Below, in pieces: positions 46,022-54,359 of a stretch of DNA of 64,000 bases. Under the pieces are notes generated by a model. The model did no database searches and was not told the DNA's origin. It worked only from the letters and a program-made list of their open reading frames with translations. This stretch comes from Rickettsiales bacterium (lineage in GTDB: Bacteria > Bacteroidota > Bacteroidia > Cytophagales > Cyclobacteriaceae): assembly GCA_002729235.1 (NCBI GenBank), contig PBTY01000066.1, positions 40,328 to 104,327 of the forward strand, read 5' to 3'. Both the position numbers and the translations under genes were made by a program. The stretch's first letter is position 1, and each line of letters opens with the position of its first letter.

Positions 46022-47332
46022 TTACTTCTGTCTGAAAACTGCCTTTAAAGGAACTCCCTGAAAATCGAAATGAGATCGAAGCTTATTCACTAAGAATCGT
46101 TCGTAAGATTCTTTGATATCTTTTGGATGATTACAAAAGAATGCGAACGTTGGAGAGTTTGTAGGGAGCTGCGTAATGTATTTAATCTTGATGTGTTTCC
46201 CTCTCACTGCTGGAGGAGGGTAATTTTCAATCTCCTTGAGCATCTTCTCATTGAGCTGAGAGGTGCTGATTTTTTTGTGTTTGTTAGCAGCTACTTCCAG
46301 GGCTAACTCCACCACTTTAAAAATTCGCTGTTTGTTAAGCACAGAAGTAAAGACCACTGGTATATATGATAGTGGACCCAGCTTTTCTGCAATATGTTTT
46401 TTGTATTCATCGGCAGACTTATGGTCTTTAGCATACAAATCCCATTTATTTACCATGATCACACAACCTTTCTTGTATTTGTGAGCCAGGTTGATGATGT
46501 TAAGATCTTGTGCTTCGATACCGTTAGTGGCATCTAGCACGACTACACAAACATCTGAATCCTGAAGTGCCTGAATAGCCCGTAATACAGAGTAAAACTC
46601 GATATCTTCTTTAACCTTAGCTTTTTTACGAATACCTGCCGTATCGGTGAGAATAAAATCCTTTCCAAAGAGATTGTATCTACTATCCAGAGCATCTCTT
46701 GTGGTACCAGCAATATTGGTCACGATGGATCGGTCCCTTCCAAGTAAGGCATTCAAAAATGAAGATTTACCAACATTAGGTCTACCAACTATAGCGATTC
46801 TAGGAACAGCATTTTCTTCCTCTTTTTCTGGTTCTGGCTCAAAATATTCTACAACTTCATCCAAAAGGTCTCCAGTGCCAGATCCACTAATCGAGGCGAT
46901 TGGGAAGATTTGTTCGGATATGCCCAATTGATAAAACTCGCTGGACATGTAAGAACGCTCTGCGTTATCTGCCTTGTTGGCAACAATGATTACTGGTTTC
47001 TTGATCTCACGTACTACGTTGGCAAAATCCTGATCCAATCCGTGAACACCGGTATGGCAGTCTACCATAAAGAGGATCACATTGGCTTCATTCAGTGCCT
47101 CCTTTACCTGATCTCTAATGGCGCCCTCAAAGATGTCTTCAGAGCCTTCCACATATCCTCCAGTATCAATTACGGTAAACGTCTTGCCATTCCACTCAGA
47201 GTAGCCATAATGTCTATCTCTCGTTACTCCACTCTCATTGTCCATGATGGCTTGTTTCTTTTCCACCAATCGGTTGAAAAAGGTTGATTTGCCAACATTG
47301 GGTCTCCCTACTATTGCTACGATATTTGCCAT
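46022..47332 (-). CDS. der: Ribosome assembly GTPase Der (EngA)
   Basis: 436 residues with two tandem GTPase domains, the mark of Der, needed for 50S subunit assembly. First domain: GRPNVGKSTFFNRL near 9, DTGGYV and NKAD; second: GRPNVGKSSFLNALLG near 180, DTAGIRKKAKVKEDIEFYSVLR and NKWDLY. A C-terminal KH-like domain follows (PPAVRGKHIKIKYITQ). A promoter box lies 7 bases before its ATG. Confidence 0.98.
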   Translation of the reverse strand: MANIVAIVGRPNVGKSTFFNRLVEKKQAIMDNESGVTRDRHYGYSEWNGKTFTVIDTGGYVEGSEDIFEGAIRDQVKEALNEANVILFMVDCHTGVHGLDQDFANVVREIKKPVIIVANKADNAERSYMSSEFYQLGISEQIFPIASISGSGTGDLLDEVVEYFEPEPEKEEENAVPRIAIVGRPNVGKSSFLNALLGRDRSIVTNIAGTTRDALDSRYNLFGKDFILTDTAGIRKKAKVKEDIEFYSVLRAIQALQDSDVCVVVLDATNGIEAQDLNIINLAHKYKKGCVIMVNKWDLYAKDHKSADEYKKHIAEKLGPLSYIPVVFTSVLNKQRIFKVVELALEVAANKHKKISTSQLNEKMLKEIENYPPPAVRGKHIKIKYITQLPTNSPTFAFFCNHPKDIKESYERFLVNKLRSHFDFQGVPLKAVFRQK

Positions 47333-47339
47333 TGTGCCG

Positions 47340-47347
47340 CAAAGTTA
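47340..47347 (-). promoter_or_regulatory. -7 promoter box of der (TAACTTTG)
   Basis: Exact TAnnTTTG match on the minus strand, 7 bases before the der ATG at 47332, so transcription would start at or very near the first codon. Confidence 0.55.
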
Positions 47348-47475
47348 GATCTTTTCGATCAAAGACTTTTATTATCTCAGCTAATTGCGAATTCTGAATA
47401 GTGAAATGCTAACAACAGTTAGTTATAATTACTTCTTTTCATCAATTGGATGATGACTTATCAGATAAGACGGAT

Positions 47476-47501
47476 AGGCAAAAAACCTATATGTTTTGCC
47501 T
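47476..47501. repeat. Inverted repeat in the der / response-regulator gap
   Basis: Arms AGGCAAAA (47476-47483) and TTTTGCCT (47494-47501) around ten bases. The 281-base gap also has CACACC (47567-47572) and GGTGTG (47587-47592) just before the regulator gene. Nothing else recognised in this gap. Confidence 0.4.
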
Positions 47502-47613
47502 TATGTGGAACCTGTAAACATGTGTATACTGTTGATAGATTTATTAGATAAATTGAAACTATTCTGCACACCTACCAGTATTTTTCGGTGTGTGATGACG
47601 TAATACTCCGATT

Positions 47614-48357
47614 ATGAACTTTCACGTAATGATTGTCGAAGATGATCTCGGTATACGAGAGACGCTTTCAGATTTATTGGATTCGTGTGGGTACAAAGTT
47701 AGTGAAGCGATAAATGGCAAAGACGCCTGGGACCAACTTTCAAGTGGGTCATCTCTACCAGATTTGGTTATCACTGACATCATGATGCCCATAATGGATG
47801 GAGCGCGCCTATTAGAGTTAATAAAGACCGATATCTCACTCTACCAAATACCTGTCATTATGCTCACAGCAAAGGTGGATCATGAAGTTAGGTCTAAATC
47901 ACTTGATATTGGTGCTAGTGCATACATTACCAAACCATTCGAGGCAGATGACTTAATATTTCAAATAGACTATCAGATTAATCTAAGTGACTCACTTATT
48001 TGGAGCCAGTTTGATGAAATCAACTCTTCTCTTGCTTTAAAACATTACATTTTTATATCGGAACTTAATCGGGCAATTGGAGACAATATTCATAATTCAA
48101 GTCTCGACAGTATTGCGGATTCATTAGGAATTTCGACCTCTGGTCTTCAAAAGAAAATCAAGAAATATACCAACCATACCTTCAGTGACTATTTGAAGAG
48201 ATATAAACTCAGTAAAGCCAAAGCCTTACTTCAGTCAGGAAAGTGTAACGTTAGTCAGAGTTCTTATTTAAGTGGGTTTAAGAATTTAGCTCATTTTTCA
48301 GACTCTTTCAAAACGCAGTTTGGTCTCTCGCCATCCAAGATTGTAGTGCATACGTAA
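47614..48357 (+). CDS. Response regulator REC-AraC (first module)
   Basis: 247 residues. N-terminal receiver with acidic pocket EDD (9-11), phospho-acceptor Asp55 in ITDIMMP, TAK near 87 and KPF near 107. The C-terminal half is an AraC-type helix-turn-helix (SIADSLGISTSGLQKKIKKYTNHTFSDYLKRYKLSKAKALL and SSYLSGFKNLAHFSDSFKTQFGLSPS). It should bind DNA on phosphorylation. It shares the same layout and many residues with the regulator at 53541. The multi-PAS kinase follows 10 bases later and is its likely partner. Confidence 0.92.
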   Translation: MNFHVMIVEDDLGIRETLSDLLDSCGYKVSEAINGKDAWDQLSSGSSLPDLVITDIMMPIMDGARLLELIKTDISLYQIPVIMLTAKVDHEVRSKSLDIGASAYITKPFEADDLIFQIDYQINLSDSLIWSQFDEINSSLALKHYIFISELNRAIGDNIHNSSLDSIADSLGISTSGLQKKIKKYTNHTFSDYLKRYKLSKAKALLQSGKCNVSQSSYLSGFKNLAHFSDSFKTQFGLSPSKIVVHT

Positions 48358-48367
48358 ATACTTGTCC

Positions 48368-51300
48368 ATGGAGGTACATTGCCAAAATGGACTGTTTTCT
48401 GATACTAGATTTGGGAAAGCATTTATGAAATCTCTTGCCGCCATAAAGGAATCAGTTCTCACAAAAGAAAAAATTAGGAGGGCATTCATTTTCACCATTC
48501 CTGATCAATCCGTGTGCTATTGGTCAGCCGCAATGTTTGAGATTCTCGGGCTGGAACCTATCAACAATCCTACACTCGACTACCTGTTTGATTCAATTCA
48601 TGACTCAGATCGCATCAAGGTGAAAGATATTTATCACACATTTATTGAGAGACCATCTAGCAAATATGCGGTTGATTTTAAATTAGTAAGTGCGACATAT
48701 GATCAAGAATTGTTCTTATTTGTTCAGCAAGAGGAATTTGGTGATGATATAGGTATTCTTCTTTTTGTCAAGCCTGCCGTCGAGTCTCAATTAGAAGTAA
48801 TTCCGGGGGATGAAATCGCCAGGGAACTTAAAGTGAATCAGCTTACGCAGTTTTTTGAAGGTATTGGTTACTGGGAATACTATCCTGATGAGGATCGTAT
48901 CAAGTGGTCCAACCAGATATACAATATGTTAGGGGTGCATCATGGAACCAGCTTATCATTTAAAGACTTTTCAACTACTGCATTTCCCGAAGATGTTCAA
49001 AATTTCCAAAAGATCATTAATGAGCTCTCACAAGAGAATTCCGACTTTCAAATTGAAACCCGACATATTGTAAATGGTGATTTGATTTACGGGTTGAGCC
49101 GTGGTACTTCTCTGTGGAATGGTAGCCGAATGCTTAAGATGATGGGGAGTTTTGAAGACATCACTCAATATCAGGTGACGCAGGAGCGACTCCAGCATAT
49201 AGAACAGATCGCCAATGTAGGCTGGTATGAAATTAATCTACTTGATAAGAAGAAATCACTAGCGTCCGATCAGTACCTCAAGATGCATGGCTTTGAATTC
49301 ACAGGCAGGATGCCCTCAATCAATGAGTTGCTGGCCTGCATTCATCCAGATGATCAGGAGCGTGTGGTAGAATCAAGGAATTCATTATACAAAGATTATA
49401 CTGGCTGGCTACCTTTCGAGTATCGGGTTGTCATGTCTGATGGAACAATCAGGTACATCGAGAGTGTAGGAGAGGTAATTAAATCCTCTATTTCCGGGGA
49501 GCCATTCAAGGTGATTGCGGTGACCAAAGACATCACGGAGATCAAGCTTAAAGAACTTCAATTGACTCATGCCAACGAATTGGCACAATTAGGATGGTAT
49601 GAAAATGATGTAACCAATGATGAGCTTAAAGTCTCTAAAGAGTTTTTGTCGATCCATGAATTGGATCATTATGATCGCGATGAGTTCTGGAAAAAAGTAC
49701 ATCCTGATGACGTAAGGGAGCTGGATAAGATATCTCATGAATTTCCTTCTTATGAGCACGGTTATTCATTTCAATATCGCATCACTCTCAAGTCGGGTGA
49801 TTTGCGCTATGCTCAAAACATAGGCAAGTATGTGAGAGATCCAGTTTCCAACAAGTTGATTAAAGTAATGGGTACTGTTCAGGACATTACTCGTTTTAAG
49901 TCTCTTGAAGATCGTCTTCAGCGTGCTCAAAAAATTAGTCAGACCGGTTGGTTCGAATACGATATGATTTATCCAGCTAGAAGTAGTTTTTCTCAGGAGT
50001 GGCTGGATATGCATGACTTTGACCATCAGCCCAAAAAGATAGATGACTTTCTGGATAAGATTCATCCAATAGATCGACAAATGATACCGAGTATGGCTGA
50101 GTTTCTGAGCAAAATGCCGGATGAATGGTATCATCTTGACTATAGGATACTTACCAGATATGGGCACAAACGTTACATCAGTAATAGTGCCCGTGTGGTG
50201 TACAAGGATGGTCAGCCGTCAAAGATTTTTGGAACAACTATCGATGTTACGAAATCCCGGGTTACTGAGCGAGCGCTGAAAGAGAGTGAGCGAAAGTATC
50301 GGCTAATGTCCGAAAATAGTCGAGATGCCATTTTATTATTAGAGGCCAGAGAAAAAGGAATGGTGATCACCTTTGCTTCCGATTATGTGGAGGATTTGTC
50401 TGGGTACTCCAAATACAAACTTCTTGGGATGGAGGCTACCCAGCTGATGCACAAAGAAGACAAGCTGCGTTTTAATCGAGACATATTACCAAAGTTATTA
50501 TTCGCTCAGGAATCAACTGCGGTTGTTTTTCGGTTATTTCGAGAAGATGGTGAGTATCTATGGGTTGAAGCAAACGTTAGTGTACTGATTGAAGAAACGC
50601 CAGTGAAGATCCAGCTAAGTGTCCGTGATATTAGTGAGCGGAAGGCATTTGAAGAGCAGCTCTTGATGACCAATAATGACCTTCAGGCAATGATCAAAGC
50701 CACTGAAGACATTGTGTTCATCGCGAAACCGGATTTGACGTTCGAGCGAGTTATTGTTAATGATGAAAGCAAATTACACATTCCTTCTGCAGATTTCATT
50801 GGGAAGAAGTTAAAGACAATTTGGGCGGATGACAATGGGAAAGTGTTATGTAAAATGGTGGATGATGCATTTCGAACTGGCAAATCTGGGCGGCATGATT
50901 ACCCATACACATTGAGAGGTGTATTTGATTGGTATCGAGCCCATATACATATTTTCAAGGGGTATGATGAGCAAGAAAGAGTTAGTGTGATGATCGAAAA
51001 AATTACAACACAAAAGAAAGCTGAAGAGGAATTGTGGAGGACTATGGAAATGGAGCGTGAACTATCCAGGATGAGATCCAGTTTTGTTTCCATGGCTTCT
51101 CATCAGTTTAGAACACCTCTGACAGTGATCAAGTCCAATATGCAGTTGCTTGATTTGTCAGGGAAAGATGATTCTTTGACTAAAAAGGTTTCCGCACGAT
51201 TGACAAGAGAAGTGGATCGCATGGTTGTATTGATGGAAGATATTTTGACACTCGGCAAGGCCCAATCTGGCGCCATTAAACCGAAATTCAAGATGATTGA

Positions 51301-51748
51301 TTTACATCAGTTGCTCAAAAGCATCAAAACGGATGTGGATATGTCACAAAAAGATGGTCGTTCACTTAAACTGGAAGTTATTGGTAATCAACGAATGGCC
51401 AAATTAGATGAAGGATTGATGCGGCAGGCTATTTTAAATCTTGTTACTAATGCGTTCAAATACTCCTATGAAAAACCGAATCCAGTAGTGACTATTGATT
51501 ATTCATCCGCTAATAGTATTAAAATCATCGTAAAAGACTTTGGCTTGGGAATCAGCGAGGATAACCTCTCCAGGATCTTTAAAGATTTTTATCGATCGGA
51601 AGAGGTGAGTCATATACCAGGCACCGGACTTGGACTCTCGGTTACTTCTGAGTTTTTGAAAATTAATAAATGTACCATTTCAGTAGAAAGCGAACTGGGC
51701 GAGGGGTCACTATTTACTGTATTAATACGTCACCATAATGAAAGATAA
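48368..51748 (+). CDS. Sensor histidine kinase with seven PAS-like domains
   Basis: About 1126 residues from the ATG at 48368 (48425 is an alternative). No transmembrane segment, so a soluble sensor. Seven PAS-like segments in succession; several begin with a GW[YF]E motif (NVGWYEIN, QLGWYEND, QTGWFEYD) and end in DIT or DVT. Then the HisKA domain with phospho-acceptor His in ASHQFRTPLTVIKSN, and HATPase_c with LNLVTNAFKYS (N box), VKDFGLGIS (G1) and GTGLGLSVTSEFL (G2). The ligand or cofactor cannot be read from sequence. Overlaps the next gene by 11 bases. The kinase at 54360 is a shorter paralogue. Confidence 0.93.
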   Translation: MEVHCQNGLFSDTRFGKAFMKSLAAIKESVLTKEKIRRAFIFTIPDQSVCYWSAAMFEILGLEPINNPTLDYLFDSIHDSDRIKVKDIYHTFIERPSSKYAVDFKLVSATYDQELFLFVQQEEFGDDIGILLFVKPAVESQLEVIPGDEIARELKVNQLTQFFEGIGYWEYYPDEDRIKWSNQIYNMLGVHHGTSLSFKDFSTTAFPEDVQNFQKIINELSQENSDFQIETRHIVNGDLIYGLSRGTSLWNGSRMLKMMGSFEDITQYQVTQERLQHIEQIANVGWYEINLLDKKKSLASDQYLKMHGFEFTGRMPSINELLACIHPDDQERVVESRNSLYKDYTGWLPFEYRVVMSDGTIRYIESVGEVIKSSISGEPFKVIAVTKDITEIKLKELQLTHANELAQLGWYENDVTNDELKVSKEFLSIHELDHYDRDEFWKKVHPDDVRELDKISHEFPSYEHGYSFQYRITLKSGDLRYAQNIGKYVRDPVSNKLIKVMGTVQDITRFKSLEDRLQRAQKISQTGWFEYDMIYPARSSFSQEWLDMHDFDHQPKKIDDFLDKIHPIDRQMIPSMAEFLSKMPDEWYHLDYRILTRYGHKRYISNSARVVYKDGQPSKIFGTTIDVTKSRVTERALKESERKYRLMSENSRDAILLLEAREKGMVITFASDYVEDLSGYSKYKLLGMEATQLMHKEDKLRFNRDILPKLLFAQESTAVVFRLFREDGEYLWVEANVSVLIEETPVKIQLSVRDISERKAFEEQLLMTNNDLQAMIKATEDIVFIAKPDLTFERVIVNDESKLHIPSADFIGKKLKTIWADDNGKVLCKMVDDAFRTGKSGRHDYPYTLRGVFDWYRAHIHIFKGYDEQERVSVMIEKITTQKKAEEELWRTMEMERELSRMRSSFVSMASHQFRTPLTVIKSNMQLLDLSGKDDSLTKKVSARLTREVDRMVVLMEDILTLGKAQSGAIKPKFKMIDLHQLLKSIKTDVDMSQKDGRSLKLEVIGNQRMAKLDEGLMRQAILNLVTNAFKYSYEKPNPVVTIDYSSANSIKIIVKDFGLGISEDNLSRIFKDFYRSEEVSHIPGTGLGLSVTSEFLKINKCTISVESELGEGSLFTVLIRHHNER

Positions 51749-52727
51749 AAAGAACACTATCCTAATTGTAGAGGATGAGCCTAACATTAGAGAAACCATA
51801 CAGGATTTGTTGGAATGTAGTGGCTACACGGTGGTGACTGCTGATGATGGCGAATCGGGTTTTTTCAAAGTGGTAAAACACCAGCCTGATCTAATTATTT
51901 CAGACTTAATGATGCCAAAAATGAATGGTTATGAGTTGTTGGAGGCGGTTCGTTCTTTTGGAAAGAGTAAGTTTATTCCATTCATTATACTAAGTGCCAA
52001 ATCTCACTCTCAGAATATACGTGAAGGGTTGAAAATGGGGGCTGATGATTACCTGATGAAGCCGTTTGATCACAAAGAGCTTCTGGAAAGTATCCAGTAT
52101 CGCCTAAGCCATCAGGATGAGTTGGTTCAGTCCATTAAAAAGTTGGAGGCTGATCGAATGAAAATGGACATTCACGACAATGTGCAGCAAACAGTGGTGA
52201 GTCTTAAAATGAACCTGGAGCGAATCATTGAGAATGGTGAAGAAGATTGGTCACTGTTAAGTCAAGAGTTGTACAATATTAAAAACGGGTTAGATGTCGC
52301 ATTCCTACAGATCAGAAACTTGCTCGACGGCAATGCTGCCCAGGATTTAATGGTCAATGGATTTAAGGTGACGCTGGATAAAATGATAAATAATTTTGAT
52401 CAGTTCACACCTATTGAGATATCCTATAACTATTCAATGACTAACGAACCTCATTTAGCAAAGTGTCTAGAGCTGATTCCAATAATTTCCGAAATCATGA
52501 CCAATGTGGTCAAACATTCTAAGGCCACTGCAGTTTCAATCAATCTATCACAATTAGGAGAGATCTATTCCATAGAAATTAATGATAATGGAATTGGTTT
52601 TGTGGTCAATGAAGTACTCAGTAATGGGGGGTTGAAAAACCTCTATTACCGGATAGAGAAAATCAATGGCACTATTGAGATTGAAAGCCGACCTGGAAAT
52701 GGAACAAAATACCAACTAACCGTTTGA
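51738..52727 (+). CDS. Hybrid REC-HisKA_3 histidine kinase
   Basis: 329 residues with an N-terminal receiver (acidic pocket VEDE, phospho-acceptor Asp56 in ISDLMMP, KPF near 108) joined to a HisKA_3 dimerisation domain (DIHDNVQQTVVSLKMNL with probable His146) and a short HATPase_c (EIMTNVVKHSKA and INDNGIGF). The HisKA_3 type normally phosphorylates NarL/LuxR-type regulators. No sensory or membrane domain: it is likely to be controlled by phosphorylation of its own receiver by the neighbouring PAS kinase. It overlaps the kinase by 11 bases. Closed by a hairpin terminator. Confidence 0.9.
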   Translation: MKDKKNTILIVEDEPNIRETIQDLLECSGYTVVTADDGESGFFKVVKHQPDLIISDLMMPKMNGYELLEAVRSFGKSKFIPFIILSAKSHSQNIREGLKMGADDYLMKPFDHKELLESIQYRLSHQDELVQSIKKLEADRMKMDIHDNVQQTVVSLKMNLERIIENGEEDWSLLSQELYNIKNGLDVAFLQIRNLLDGNAAQDLMVNGFKVTLDKMINNFDQFTPIEISYNYSMTNEPHLAKCLELIPIISEIMTNVVKHSKATAVSINLSQLGEIYSIEINDNGIGFVVNEVLSNGGLKNLYYRIEKINGTIEIESRPGNGTKYQLTV

Positions 52728-52742
52728 GTTGTACTGCATAAA

Positions 52743-52765
52743 AAAACCCATCAACGATGGGTTTT
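52743..52765 (+). terminator. Intrinsic terminator after the first signalling module
   Basis: Stem AAAACCCATC / GATGGGTTTT with loop AAC, ending in a T run. It also sits in front of the convergent 52838-53263 gene. Confidence 0.85.
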
Positions 52766-52837
52766 AATTTCCTACCTAATTAGCTGGATCTAGATTTGGA
52801 AGGTTAAGGCTAAGGTACTGTTTTTGACACAGAACAT

Positions 52838-53263
52838 TCAACTAATGTGAAATATTCTTACATTAAGCTTGTATATCTCCTTTAGATTCAGGGCTATTTC
52901 TTTCGTTCTGGATTGATTTAGGGGCATGTACCAAGTGATATTGATGTTCTTCTTCCATTGTTGAAGTCCATTGCAAAATTTGAATAAATCGAAAAGTAGT
53001 GAGAGGCTTTGGATATTGATATTTGCCAATTGTAAAGCGATATCAATTTCATTATTGCCATTTAGATGATCAGCGATAATGGTCTTAATTGCCTCCATGT
53101 GTAGCGAGTTTAATCGCTTACTTGATTCTTTGATAATCAACGTGTCATTATCTGCTTGATATCGAACAAGAGGTAATCTCTGATTAGAGTTACTGGCTTG
53201 CTTTTTCCTTTTGATTTCTTGTGTAATATGTGTCAACATGGCGTTCGCGTTTAATGTGTTCAT
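52838..53263 (-). CDS. SiaC (DUF1987)-like protein, divergent
   Basis: 141 residues, no signal peptide. Residues about 30-141 line up by eye with SiaC/DUF1987 proteins, which are STAS-like regulators of partner-switch systems: DTLIIKESSKRLN (first strand and turn), then IDIALQLANINIQSLSLLFDLF and KNINITWYM. The family's phospho-acceptor Thr lies in a conserved NTSS stretch; here the place reads NIQS, so the Thr is replaced by Ile. An inactive or altered adaptor is therefore possible. It lies between two two-component modules on the other strand. The family assignment is from memory and moderate. Confidence 0.55.
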   Translation of the reverse strand: MNTLNANAMLTHITQEIKRKKQASNSNQRLPLVRYQADNDTLIIKESSKRLNSLHMEAIKTIIADHLNGNNEIDIALQLANINIQSLSLLFDLFKFCNGLQQWKKNINITWYMPLNQSRTKEIALNLKEIYKLNVRIFHIS

Positions 53264-53418
53264 TGGCTTAAGTACTTCTTAAACCTGGATCAAAATTGAT
53301 AATTCCAATGGGTAAATATTAGCGGAGAATACTGTTTTAAGAAGAACACGGGTTTGATCATATTTCCTGTATCTGATACGTGTGTGAATCACGTGAGGAC
53401 TCACTAGGTGATTTGCTG

Positions 53419-53460
53419 AATTTGAGGTGAAAACATCGGTAGAATGCCTAATTTGAGGTG
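53419..53460. repeat. Direct repeat AATTTGAGGTG upstream of second response regulator
   Basis: Two identical 11-mers at 53419-53429 and 53450-53460, 31 bases apart, about three DNA turns. Candidate sites for an AraC-type regulator. The 277-base gap 53264-53540 shows no gene. Confidence 0.4.
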
Positions 53461-53540
53461 TTTAGGGCTAACAATTGTTGTAAAATCCTGTACCTATATA
53501 TAAGTTTTCGAAGGACGAAAGCTGCAAATTCCGCCAGGCT

Positions 53541-54266
53541 ATGAAACAAACAATCTTGTTAGTTGAGGATGATTTTGGAATTAGAGAAACAGTATCAGAC
53601 CTGATTCACACCATGGGTTACCTTACTCTGGAGGCTACACATGGATTGGAGGCACTCCAGCTGATTCAATTAAAGTTTCCTGACCTAATTATCAGCGATA
53701 TCATGATGCCTAAAATGGATGGCATAGAGCTGCTGCAAAAGTTGAAATCAAATAATCAATATTGCACCATTCCGGTTATTATGTTGACGGCCAAAGCTGA
53801 TTATAATAGCCAATTGGACAGTTACCGAATTGGGGCTGATGGCTATGTGACCAAACCATTTGATATGCGTGAGCTCTCCTACAAAATCAAGAACTTACTG
53901 AATCTAAGGCATAATCTACTACGTGCACAGGTAGATGTGGCAAGTTCTCATGATCCGGAGTGGCAATTTATTCAGAAACTCAATGGGAAGCTTGAGACTC
54001 ATTTAGAGGAAGCGAGTTTGCAAACCATTGCTGAGCTGATGAAGCTATCGCCATCTGGTCTTCAAAAGAAATTGAAGAAGTACAGTAGTCAATCCTTTCA
54101 AGACTATGTACGAATATTCAAACTTTCTAAAGCAAAAGCCCTATTAGAATCGGGGGACTGTAACGTTGGGGAGGCGGCAGAAAAGTCTGGATTTAAAAGT
54201 ATTTCGTCTTTTTCCAAATCCTTCAAGGATCAATTTGGGTATACCCCAAGTGAACTACTTGTCTGA
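53541..54266 (+). CDS. Response regulator REC-AraC (second module)
   Basis: 241 residues, same design as the regulator at 47614: receiver with EDD at 9-11, phospho-acceptor Asp53 in IISDIMMPKMDG, KPF near 107, then an AraC-type helix-turn-helix (LQTIAELMKLSPSGLQKKLKKYSSQSFQDYVRIFKLSKAKALL and EAAEKSGFKSISSFSKSFKDQFGYTPS). Many positions are shared with the first regulator (ESGDCNVGEAAEKSGFKS against QSGKCNVSQSSYLSGFKN), so the modules arose by duplication. The partner kinase follows 93 bases downstream. Confidence 0.92.
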   Translation: MKQTILLVEDDFGIRETVSDLIHTMGYLTLEATHGLEALQLIQLKFPDLIISDIMMPKMDGIELLQKLKSNNQYCTIPVIMLTAKADYNSQLDSYRIGADGYVTKPFDMRELSYKIKNLLNLRHNLLRAQVDVASSHDPEWQFIQKLNGKLETHLEEASLQTIAELMKLSPSGLQKKLKKYSSQSFQDYVRIFKLSKAKALLESGDCNVGEAAEKSGFKSISSFSKSFKDQFGYTPSELLV

Positions 54267-54359
54267 GCAGGTAAAGTTTTGTCCTGGGAAGTAATATTTG
54301 GTTAGTCCAAATGGATGTTTGCTATTCTTGTCGTATCCGCCTTATGAAAGTTTACGACA

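Noticed and set aside
46910-47287. 125-residue open frame antisense to der
   Set aside because: Lies wholly inside the conserved der coding region on the other strand; no recognisable domain.
47333-47613. 281-base gap considered for a small RNA or tRNA
   Set aside because: No tRNA-like T-loop or D-loop and no strong terminator; only regulator-type inverted repeats.
49766-50167. 133-residue open frame antisense to the long PAS kinase
   Set aside because: Shadow of a clearly coding sense strand; no family pattern.
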